Assembly (NCBI GenBank): GCA_003224195.1
Contig: QHYP01000334.1
Span: 1-6,125 of the forward strand
Reading direction: 5' to 3'
Length of the DNA stretch: 6,125 nt
Origin: Acidobacteriota bacterium
GTDB taxonomy: Bacteria > Acidobacteriota > Terriglobia > Acidiferrales > UBA7541
The notes below the pieces were generated by a model. That model ran no database searches, was not told the origin of the DNA, and saw only the letters and a program-made list of their open reading frames with translations. Both the position numbers and the translations under genes were made by a program. Numbering within the stretch: the first letter of the stretch is position 1; each line of letters opens with the position of its first letter. Positions 1-4,766 of this stretch are shown here, piece by piece.

Positions 1-188
1 CGATGACAGGTCTGATAGGGCGGATACTTGGAGGGAAGTTCGCGCCACTGGGCGCCGGTGCGCAGAATCCAAAGCACGCCATTGAGCACCGACCGCGTGT
101 CGCGCCAAGGTCGTCCCCGCCAGTCGGACCGTCGCTTCGGTCGGAATACCGGTTCGAGAATCGCCCACTGGGCGTCGGTCACATCCAT
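1..188 (-). CDS. IS5-family transposase, N-terminal part (runs off left edge)
   Basis: This is the first 62 residues of a transposase of the IS5 family; the catalytic DDE domain lies beyond the window edge. The visible protein starts MDVTDAQWAILEPVF and continues with GRPWRDTRSVLNGVLWILRT and GAQWRELPSKYPPYQTCH. This is the characteristic N-terminal domain (DUF4096-like) of IS5/IS427-type transposases, which recruits the element ends. The ATG at 188-186 was chosen because an in-frame TAG lies a short way upstream and because the family's conserved sequence begins here. A purine-rich AAAGGGG sits about 13 bases upstream, a rather long spacing for a ribosome binding site. Many IS5 members express a second half by frameshifting; that cannot be judged from this fragment. 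The family call is firm, intactness unknown. Confidence 0.88.
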   Translation of the reverse strand, partial: MDVTDAQWAILEPVFRPKRRSDWRGRPWRDTRSVLNGVLWILRTGAQWRELPSKYPPYQTCH

Positions 189-260
189 GCATTGGATTTG
201 ACCCCTTTGCAGCTATCCTTCAACCCTCCAGTGAGTTGAAGGTGTTTATGAGACAACCTC
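1..260 (-). mobile_element. IS5-family insertion sequence, one end (partial)
   Basis: The element contains the IS5-type transposase start and about 72 bases of leader. The proposed outer end is at 260: reading on the minus strand, GAGGTTGTCTCATAAACACC looks like the terminal repeats I recall for IS5-family elements, and the end-to-start distance is usual for the family. Next to it lies ACTA/CTAG, compatible with the short TA-centred targets of the family. A 6-bp inverted repeat TTCAAC/GTTGAA (219-224 with 235-240) lies inside the leader. The other end is outside the window, so the inverted repeat and target duplication cannot be confirmed. Confidence 0.5.
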
Positions 261-1515
261 TAGTATCTTGCCTTTCTTCCGCCGGTGTGGCAGTGGAGAG
301 AGGGAATCCCGCGGGGGGTGCGGGATTCCCTCTCTCCGTGAAAGTCGATCCGGCACTCCGATAGCGCGAGCCGTCCTGAGCATAGCGGCCCACCAAGTGC
401 GGCCCATAGAACACGCTCCAAGTGCCATCCAAGTGTTCGCATACCAGCACGTGACATTTGGCCAGCGTGTTTCGCCATTTCGTGCGCTCGATCTGCAGCG
501 TGCGGTTGGCGATGCGCACCGTATTGTCCTGGTTCACCACGCGTTCCTGCTGCACCGAAAAGATGCGCTCTAAATCTCTCCCGCAGGCAGGAACAAAGGC
601 GCTCTCCGGCTGCGCCGCCATGACGGAAAACTTGCGGTTCAGCTCGGCAATGTAGCTCTCGCGCAAGAAGCGGTTGGCTTCCTCCACGGTGGTGATCCCG
701 CGCAGCCGCAACTCTTGCGGCAGCCGACGTTGCCAGGTGCCGAAGTTTCGCTCACTGCGCCCGCGCGCTTGCGGCGAATACGCCGGGATCATCTCGATGC
801 CGAGATCCCGCATAGCCCGCCCCACCTGCGTCAGTCGTTGGCGGTCCACGATCTCTCCTTCTTTCGGCGTCAGCCAGAAGTGACTGCCGCGATCGCTGTA
901 CAGAGCGCAGAAAATACCGCGCTGCTCCACTACTTCGCGCAACGCCGCCAGGGCCGTGGCCGTGGATTCCTGCTCCACCAACTGTGCGTAATAGATCTCG
1001 CTAGTGGCATCATCGAGAACCACCATCAAGTCCTGCCACTGCTCGCCGCCCAGCCAGCGGTGCGAGCTGGCATCGATGTGCAGCAGCATCCCGACCATCG
1101 GCCGGCGCTCGCGCTTGCGCCGATGCGGTCCGCGTTTTCGCGTCCTGACCACTAACCCCGCAGCTTGCAGCAACACCTTGATACAGGTGTAGCTATAGTG
1201 GATGCCGTGCTCCTCGCGGAGCTTCTCGTGAAAGTGCCGCACGCTGAAATCGAAATACTTCTCTCGATACAAGCACAACACCTGCTCGACCACCGCCCAC
1301 GGCACACGCTTTGGGCTGGGCCGCCCCTTGCGGCGGTCATACAGCCCGTCAAACCCCAACCGCCGATAGCGGTCATAAAGCCGCCGCAGGTGGCGCGGAC
1401 TGATGCGCGCAATGTGCGCCGCCTGCCAAAAGGTGATCTGCTTGCCGAGGGCCCGTAATATCACTTCTTCGACCTTCATCGCCCGCTCCCGGGCGCTCGC
1501 CGCGTAGAGTGCCAT
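220..1515 (-). CDS. ISNCY-family DDE transposase, C-terminus altered by adjacent IS
   Basis: This 431-residue transposase should catalyse cut or copy transfer of its own insertion sequence. It has an N-terminal helix-turn-helix region (about residues 14-65, with ITFWQAAHIARISPRHLRRLYDRY), a second helical region (about 70-125), a basic linker (RKRGPHRRKRERR) and an RNase H-like integrase core. The catalytic triad is visible as D148 (LLHIDASSHRW), D208 (YSDRGSHF) and E255 (GRSERNFGTWQ). The conserved part ends near LVGRY (residues 374-378). The start at 1515 has GGGAGG seven bases upstream. Met13 (MKVEEVI, 1479) also has a GGGAG and matches the usual family start, so it is a good alternative. 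Residues 393-407 are encoded by a perfect hairpin. About the last 13 residues (RGCLINTFNSLEG) and the stop seem to come from the neighbouring IS5 end. The catalytic core looks intact; whether the element can move is doubtful. Confidence 0.9.
   Translation of the reverse strand: MALYAASARERAMKVEEVILRALGKQITFWQAAHIARISPRHLRRLYDRYRRLGFDGLYDRRKGRPSPKRVPWAVVEQVLCLYREKYFDFSVRHFHEKLREEHGIHYSYTCIKVLLQAAGLVVRTRKRGPHRRKRERRPMVGMLLHIDASSHRWLGGEQWQDLMVVLDDATSEIYYAQLVEQESTATALAALREVVEQRGIFCALYSDRGSHFWLTPKEGEIVDRQRLTQVGRAMRDLGIEMIPAYSPQARGRSERNFGTWQRRLPQELRLRGITTVEEANRFLRESYIAELNRKFSVMAAQPESAFVPACGRDLERIFSVQQERVVNQDNTVRIANRTLQIERTKWRNTLAKCHVLVCEHLDGTWSVFYGPHLVGRYAQDGSRYRSAGSTFTERGNPAPPAGFPLSTATPAEERQDTRGCLINTFNSLEG
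295..337. repeat. Perfect 18-bp inverted repeat (hairpin) inside transposase tail
   Basis: Bases 295-312 (GGAGAGAGGGAATCCCGC) are the exact reverse complement of 320-337, with a 7-base loop, GGGGGGT on the plus strand. The hairpin lies within the transposase reading frame, residues 393-407 (TERGNPAPPAGFPLS), beyond the conserved catalytic core. It has no T-run after either arm, so a classical intrinsic terminator is not obvious, though it could slow transcription or protect the 3' end of the mRNA. Confidence 0.85.
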
Positions 1516-1516
1516 T

Positions 1517-1532
1517 GGCCGGCCTCCCGGCC
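1517..1532 (-). promoter_or_regulatory. Ribosome binding site hairpin just before transposase start
   Basis: On the minus strand GGCCGG and CCGGCC pair around a four-base loop, GAGG. The likely Shine-Dalgarno sequence GGGAGG (1523-1528) lies in the loop and adjoining stem, and the hairpin ends one base before the ATG at 1515-1513. Such structures in insertion sequences often limit translation of read-through transcripts. That role is inferred here. Confidence 0.45.
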
Positions 1533-1561
1533 TGGCCTTCTACCGCAAAGCCGCCCTTAAA

Positions 1562-1604
1562 AGCGGACATCTCATGTGCTAATTCAGCGGACATGTCGTG
1601 TACT
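1562..1604. repeat. Paired direct repeats at the upstream end of the ISNCY element
   Basis: AGCGGACATCTCATGTGCT (1562-1580) and AGCGGACATGTCGTGTACT (1586-1604) match at 16 of 19 positions and are spaced 24 bases start to start. Tandem GCGGACAT-type repeats at the end before the transposase gene are usual for this class of insertion sequence, and probably serve as transposase binding sites marking the element end. Confidence 0.7.
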
Positions 1605-1620
1605 CACGACAACGATTAAT

Positions 1621-1640
1621 TAAGCGTACCGCCAAGAGAA
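1621..1640. repeat. Short imperfect repeat, copy 1
   Basis: TAAGCGTA followed by CGCCA and GAGAA is shared with 1979-1999, allowing a 2-base and a 1-base gap. It lies just outside the ISNCY upstream end. It is probably part of a dispersed intergenic repeat; the match is short, so chance is not excluded. Confidence 0.4.
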
Positions 1641-1826
1641 TAAAACTTGACGAGCGGCCCCTCGTCGCTGCGCTCGCTCGGGATGACCATCCTCATCAGA
1701 TGGTCAGAAAAGCGGCGAAATGGTAACGGGCGGCGGGGAAAGGCGGGGCGGATGGATGGCGAGACGCGGGTCCGGAGGAAGATGTGGAGCGTCTCGGTGA
1801 CGGTCGACACGACCTGCGCTGCCAGC

Positions 1827-1868
1827 CGCAATTCCCCAGGCGTAAAAGCGACGCCTGGGGCACCCGGC
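1827..1868. repeat. 42-bp hairpin repeat, copy 1
   Basis: This sequence is identical over all 42 bases to 2118-2159, in the same orientation, and the identity stops exactly at both edges. It contains a perfect 10-bp inverted repeat, CCCCAGGCGT (1834-1843) with ACGCCTGGGG (1851-1860), around a 7-base loop AAAAGCG, followed by CACCCGGC. It looks like a REP-type intergenic element. Confidence 0.85.
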
Positions 1869-1978
1869 GAGCCCGATCTCTCGAAAGCGGATACCGTAAA
1901 AAAGGAAGAAAGGGAAGAGTCAAGGACAAGGGCCTACCTCCTTATCAGGGCGGCTTGCCTGGCTTAGGGAAACACCAC

Positions 1979-1999
1979 TAAGCGTAGGTCGCCAGAGAA
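1979..1999. repeat. Short imperfect repeat, copy 2
   Basis: This partner of 1621-1640 begins TAAGCGTA and shares CGCCA and GAGAA. Each copy is followed on its right by a copy of the 42-bp repeat (207 and 139 bases downstream), so the two motifs alternate through the island. Confidence 0.4.
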
Positions 2000-2079
2000 A
2001 GAGGAGGCGCCGGGCCCGCACCTTGATCCCAACATTCCACGGTGAATCGCACAAGTGTGATCCTCTCATCGAATATTGC

Positions 2080-2111
2080 AAAACCCCCACCCTCAAAAAG
2101 CGAGGGCGGGG
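2080..2111 (-). terminator. Hairpin downstream of the toxin gene, possible terminator
   Basis: CCCCACCCTC (2085-2094) pairs with GAGGGCGGGG (2102-2111) with one A-C mismatch, around the loop AAAAAGC. Read on the minus strand, the stem is followed by G and then TTTT (2083-2080), so it could act as a weak intrinsic terminator for the DUF433-DUF5615 operon. Its layout (10-bp stem, 7-base loop, then CACCCG on the plus strand) copies that of the 42-bp repeat although the stem sequence differs. Confidence 0.45.
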
Positions 2112-2117
2112 CACCCG

Positions 2118-2159
2118 CGCAATTCCCCAGGCGTAAAAGCGACGCCTGGGGCACCCGGC
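2118..2159. repeat. 42-bp hairpin repeat, copy 2, abutting toxin stop codon
   Basis: This is the exact second copy of 1827-1868, with stem arms at 2125-2134 and 2142-2151. Its last base, 2159, is also the last base of the toxin stop codon, so the hairpin follows the toxin reading frame immediately. It could stabilise the 3' end of the mRNA or help terminate transcription together with the hairpin at 2085-2111. Confidence 0.85.
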
Positions 2160-2485
2160 TAAGAGTCTGGAATCTCGACGACAGTACACGTTTCGGCTTT
2201 TGCAGAGGCAATCGCGGCGGCGATTTGCGGAAGCATGAGACGGATCACTTTCCACCGGTTCTTGCTGAGAACGACAACGGCGAGCTTGCGGCCTTTGAGG
2301 TCCCGCTGGTAGGGCAGGTTGATATCGGTTGTCAGGAGCACATCGAATCCGGCCTCCTCGGCTGCCCGCAGGAGTTCGCCGTTGGAAAGCGCGCTCCATC
2401 CCATCTCTCGCGCGGTCTTGACAGTGTGCTGCGGCAAGGAATGCCGAATACCAACGGGAGTGCCTTGGTCAAACAGGATGAGCAT
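2159..2485 (-). CDS. DUF5615 PIN-like protein, putative toxin (VapC45 type)
   Basis: This 108-residue protein fits the DUF5615/COG4634 group of compact PIN-like nucleases, predicted RNA-cleaving toxins partnered by DUF433 proteins. It begins with the hydrophobic strand and acidic residue of a PIN fold, MLILFDQGTP (D6). NGELL (E37) and the conserved LLTTDINL (D54) follow; these acidic residues are the likely metal ligands. The later VVVLSKNRWKVIRLMLP segment and C-terminal strand are also typical. The length is normal for the group. The start ATG at 2485-2483 shares a base with the upstream stop codon (TAATG), so translation is probably coupled and no separate ribosome binding site is needed. 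Toxin activity is inferred from family and gene pair; other roles of DUF5615 proteins are not excluded. Confidence 0.85.
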   Translation of the reverse strand: MLILFDQGTPVGIRHSLPQHTVKTAREMGWSALSNGELLRAAEEAGFDVLLTTDINLPYQRDLKGRKLAVVVLSKNRWKVIRLMLPQIAAAIASAKAETCTVVEIPDS

Positions 2486-2718
2486 TAACGCTGGCGAGCG
2501 GGTGCCGCAAGGCTCTGGGCCGCGAAATCGAGGACTTCCTTGACCTGCTCCCGGGTCAGGCCGTCAAACATTTGCACGATTTCATCGATGGCAAGGCCGT
2601 CTTCGAGGTTCTCGAATACCGCGGCAACCGGGATGCGCGTGCCCCGGAAAACCCAGGCGCCGCTCACTCTTCCAGGTACGCTTTCTACCGCCCGGCATTG
2701 CGACCAATCGAGTGGCAT
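2485..2718 (-). CDS. DUF433 protein, putative antitoxin (VapB45 type)
   Basis: This 77-residue protein has the DUF433/COG2442 winged helix-turn-helix fold expected of the partner of a DUF5615 toxin; it should bind the toxin and probably the operon's own promoter. The family pattern is clear: RVSGAWVFRGTRIPVAAVFE (about 17-36), then GLAIDEIVQMFDGLTREQVKEVLDFA (41-66). The start ATG at 2718-2716 is supported by AGGA about eight bases upstream. It comes first in the pair, the usual antitoxin-first order. A possible -10 box, TAAAAT on the minus strand, lies at 2742-2737, but no good -35 was found. A 168-bp gap separates it from fbaB upstream, with no clear terminator between them, so read-through from the sugar operon is possible. 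Confidence 0.85.
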   Translation of the reverse strand: MPLDWSQCRAVESVPGRVSGAWVFRGTRIPVAAVFENLEDGLAIDEIVQMFDGLTREQVKEVLDFAAQSLAAPARQR

Positions 2719-2886
2719 CTGCGATCCTGTTGGCTCATTTTAGCGCAAAGTTCAAAGAACGACTACGCGGATTCAGTTTTCCTGCGGCACTCGCCTCTTT
2801 GCGTAGGGCACCCGGCGCTGGTTTTGCCGATTCCGCTCGGCCAGCAGGCGGGACATCGTTCTGAGGGTCACCGATTCGGATTTCGG
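2719..2886. promoter_or_regulatory. Spacer between fbaB and the toxin-antitoxin pair, likely antitoxin promoter
   Basis: This 168-bp gap must hold any promoter for the DUF433-DUF5615 pair. A TAAAAT box is seen at 2742-2737 on the minus strand, about 20 bases before the start codon, with only a poor -35 candidate. AGGA at 2729-2726 is the likely ribosome binding site. GGGCACCCGGCG at 2806-2817 matches 12 bases of the flank of the 42-bp repeat (1858-1869) without its hairpin, perhaps a remnant. No strong terminator for the upstream operon is visible. Confidence 0.3.
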
Positions 2887-3999
2887 CTACGCGACCGTGA
2901 TTTCGGGGCTCAGGTAAACATCCTGAATGGCATTCAGGAGCTGCACGCCTTCGCGCATCGGCCGCTGGAAGGCCTTTCTGCCGGAGATCAGGCCCGTGCC
3001 GCCGGCGCGCTTGTTGATAACGGCCGTCATCACGGCTTCCGCAAAGTCGTTCGCTCCCGACGCGCCGCCGCTGTTAATCAATCCCGCGCGGCCCATGTAA
3101 CAGTTCGCCACCTGGTAGCGGCACAAATCAATGGGATGGTCGGTGCACAGATCGGAGTAAATTCTCTTGTCGAACTTCCCGTAGCTGGAATCGCCGGTGT
3201 TGAGCGCCAGGAAGCCGCCGTTATTCTCCGGCAACTTCTGCTTGATGATGTCCGCCTCGATGGTCACGCCCAGGTGATTCGCCTGTCCCGTCAGGTCAGC
3301 GGAAACGTGATAATCCTTGTCCTTCTTGAACGCGCTGTTGCGCAGATAGCACCACAGCACGGTCGCCAGGCCCAGCTCGTGCGCCTGCGCAAACGCCTGG
3401 CTGATCTCGATAATCTGCCGCGCGGACTGGTCGGAGCCGAAGTAGATCGTCGCGCCCACGGCCGCCGCGCCCAGGTCGTACGCCTCTTTTACCGTGCCGA
3501 ACAGAATCTGGTCGAATTTGTTGGGATAGGTGAGCAGCTCGTTGTGGTTGATCTTCAGAATGAACGGAATCTTGTGCGCGTATTTTCGCGCCACCGAGCC
3601 CAGCACGCCGAACGTCGAGGCCACGGCATTGCATCCGCCTTCGATCGCCAGCTTGACGATGTTCTCCCCGTCAAAGTAGTCCGGGTTCTTCGCGAAGCTG
3701 GCCCCGCCGGAGTGCTCGATGCCCTGATCCACGGGCAAGATCGAGAGATACCCTGTCCCGCGGAGCCGTCCGCCCGAAAACAGCCGCTGCAAATTCGCCA
3801 GCACGCGCACGTTGCGGTCCGAAGCGGCCCACACGCGGTCCACAAAATCCGGTCCGGGCAGATGCAGCCGGTCCTTGGAGATTTTCGGGGACTTGAATTC
3901 GAGGAGATAGCTTGCTTTATCGCCCAAAAGCTGTTCGATTTTGGTTGTGACCCCGGCCCGGCCGGGGTCAACCGAGCCGCTGACTTGCGTGGTTGCCAT
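2887..3999 (-). CDS. fbaB: Class I fructose-bisphosphate aldolase, DhnA/FbaB type
   Basis: The cytoplasmic enzyme interconverts fructose-1,6-bisphosphate with dihydroxyacetone phosphate and glyceraldehyde-3-phosphate through a Schiff base, without metal. The 370-residue protein closely follows the E. coli FbaB sequence over its length: GTGYLSILPVDQGIEHSGGASF (81-102), FILKINHNELLTYPN (146-160), VGATIYFGS (181-189), VLWCYLRNSAFKKD (214-227), YHVSADLTGQANHLG (230-244) and ANCYMGRAGLINSGGASG (298-315). The expected Schiff-base lysine is K253 in EADIIKQK; SGG (310-312) and GRKAF (340-344) fit the phosphate-binding loops. The start at 3999 was chosen over an upstream in-frame one at 4062 because AGGAGAGGA lies just before it and homology begins after it. 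The first ~18 residues are an extension relative to E. coli. It is the last gene of the sugar operon, 11 bases after pgl. Confidence 0.95.
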   Translation of the reverse strand: MATTQVSGSVDPGRAGVTTKIEQLLGDKASYLLEFKSPKISKDRLHLPGPDFVDRVWAASDRNVRVLANLQRLFSGGRLRGTGYLSILPVDQGIEHSGGASFAKNPDYFDGENIVKLAIEGGCNAVASTFGVLGSVARKYAHKIPFILKINHNELLTYPNKFDQILFGTVKEAYDLGAAAVGATIYFGSDQSARQIIEISQAFAQAHELGLATVLWCYLRNSAFKKDKDYHVSADLTGQANHLGVTIEADIIKQKLPENNGGFLALNTGDSSYGKFDKRIYSDLCTDHPIDLCRYQVANCYMGRAGLINSGGASGANDFAEAVMTAVINKRAGGTGLISGRKAFQRPMREGVQLLNAIQDVYLSPEITVA

Positions 4000-4003
4000 T
4001 TCG

Positions 4004-4013
4004 TCCTCTCCTA
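4004..4013 (-). promoter_or_regulatory. fbaB ribosome binding site containing the pgl stop codon
   Basis: On the minus strand the junction reads TAGGAGAGGACGAAATG: TAG ends pgl, AGGAG and GAGGA form a strong Shine-Dalgarno site, and ATG starts fbaB. Ribosomes ending pgl therefore stop on the fbaB binding site, which suggests translational coupling. The site also decides the fbaB start at 3999. Confidence 0.75.
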
Positions 4014-4766
4014 CAATTTGGCGCAATCCAGGAGGCGCGCCGCCGCCCGTTCCACCAACCATAGCACGGTACCATTATGCGGCTGAATGAGTTGCGCGGG
4101 AAGCTGTTCGGGCTCGTAAGGCCCCTCGAGAACGGCCTTCAGCGCCGGCGCTTTGTCCTCTCCCTGCACCAGGAACATCACGCGCGCCGCATTGTTCAAG
4201 ACCGGAGCCGTCATGGTGATGCGCTCGGTGAAAAACTTTCCGACCCAGTTCGAGACGACCAGCCGCTCCTCTTCATAGAGCGCCTTTGTGCCGGGAAACA
4301 GAGAGGCGGTGTGACCGTCCGGCCCCATCCCGAGCAGGACAAGATCGAACCGCGGGAACTGCCCGTCCGCGAGCTTGAAGAACTGGCGGAGCGTCTGTTC
4401 GTATTCCTTCGCCGCCCGTGCCGCTTCGGGATACTCTCCCTTGATGCGCGCAATCTGTTCCGGCGCAAGCGGGGCTTTCGAGAGCATCGCCTCCTGCGCC
4501 ATCCGGAAATTGCTCTCCGGGTTGTCGGGGGGCACGTGGCGCTCGTCGCCGAAGAAGAGATGCAGCTTGTCCCACGGAATTTGCGCGCGCAACGAAGGAT
4601 CCGTCGCCAGCATCGCGTAGAGGGACTTCGGAGTCGATCCACCCGAAAGAGCAATCGCGCAAAGACCCTTTTCCCGCGCGGCCGCGCCTGCCGACTGCGC
4701 GAACTCCGCGGCCGCCGCCCGGCAGAGTGCACCGGCGTTCTCCAGGATGCGCACTTCGCGAGTCAC
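4011..4766 (-). CDS. pgl: 6-phosphogluconolactonase
   Basis: This enzyme hydrolyses 6-phospho-D-glucono-1,5-lactone to 6-phosphogluconate, the second step of the oxidative pentose phosphate pathway, in the cytoplasm. The 251 residues match the usual length of the DevB/SOL-type family, a relative of glucosamine-6-phosphate deaminase. Visible motifs in order: AIALSGGSTPKSLY (37-50, phosphate loop), LHLFFGDERHVPPDNPESNF (68-87) and DLVLLGMGPDGHTASLFPG (141-159), with the catalytic His at 152. The start is GTG at 4766-4764, overlapping the gnd stop as GTGA; only a weak GGAA lies before it, so expression probably depends on coupling to gnd. Its substrate would come from glucose-6-phosphate dehydrogenase, which is not seen here, and its product feeds gnd. 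Confidence 0.95.
   Translation of the reverse strand: MTREVRILENAGALCRAAAAEFAQSAGAAAREKGLCAIALSGGSTPKSLYAMLATDPSLRAQIPWDKLHLFFGDERHVPPDNPESNFRMAQEAMLSKAPLAPEQIARIKGEYPEAARAAKEYEQTLRQFFKLADGQFPRFDLVLLGMGPDGHTASLFPGTKALYEEERLVVSNWVGKFFTERITMTAPVLNNAARVMFLVQGEDKAPALKAVLEGPYEPEQLPAQLIQPHNGTVLWLVERAAARLLDCAKL

Larger units (their letters stand above)
260..1604 (-). mobile_element. ISNCY-family insertion sequence, downstream end apparently lost
   Basis: The element consists of the DDE transposase and, upstream of it, a pair of direct repeats (1562-1604) typical of transposase-binding ends in this group. I could not find a matching GCGGACAT or ATGTCCGC repeat at the other side (200-330). In relatives, the transposase tail as I remember it reads through such a repeat into a GHF...KNRTF-like sequence, which is absent here. 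The simplest reading is that the downstream end was cut off or replaced when the IS5-family element inserted near 260. The exact outer boundary on the right is not defined; 1604 is the end of the outer repeat. Confidence 0.55.
1605..2079. other. Gene-free, repeat-rich intergenic stretch
   Basis: No frame here resembles a real protein. What can be seen: a short repeat near 1621-1640 with a related copy at 1979-1999; an 8-bp perfect hairpin (1684-1691 with 1699-1706, loop of 7); a G-rich tract (1728-1751) that could form a two-layer G-quadruplex on the plus strand; an 8-bp inverted repeat CGAGACGC/GCGTCTCG (1760-1767 with 1789-1796); the first copy of the 42-bp repeat (1827-1868); and a 22-base purine run (1898-1919). 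The stretch from 1645 to 1690, with CGCTGCGCTCGCTCGGGATGAC, resembles a dispersed element that I recall from acidobacterial genomes. I saw no convincing promoter, tRNA or riboswitch. Confidence 0.6.

Noticed and set aside
1728..1751. G-rich tract that could form a G-quadruplex
   Set aside because: Only two-layer G runs are available throughout and such tracts are common in high G+C DNA; noted in the intergenic entry but not a finding.
1647..1967. Plus-strand open frame of 106 codons in the intergenic island
   Set aside because: It is built from dispersed-repeat sequence, low in complexity and rich in Arg/Lys/Gly, with no ribosome binding site or recognisable domain.
1827..2159. CRISPR array
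   Set aside because: Only two identical repeats, 291 bp apart, with no regular spacers and no cas gene.
1920..2399. Minus-strand open frame of 159 codons overlapping the toxin gene
   Set aside because: It runs through the repeats and the toxin gene in another frame; the toxin frame has the family match.
2773..2856. 27-codon minus-strand frame after fbaB (MSRLLAERNRQN...)
   Set aside because: Too short to judge, no ribosome binding site seen, and partly made of the possible repeat remnant; best left as spacer.
4000..4062. Upstream in-frame start giving the aldolase 21 more residues (MVGGTGGGAPP...)
   Set aside because: It would overlap the end of pgl; the extra residues are not family-like, and the ATG at 3999 has a strong ribosome binding site.
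2572..4086. Long plus-strand open frame of 504 codons across the aldolase gene
   Set aside because: It lies opposite fbaB, whose protein is an unmistakable family match with a good ribosome binding site. The antisense frame is Arg/Ala/Val-rich, resembles no protein I know, and is usual for high G+C DNA.
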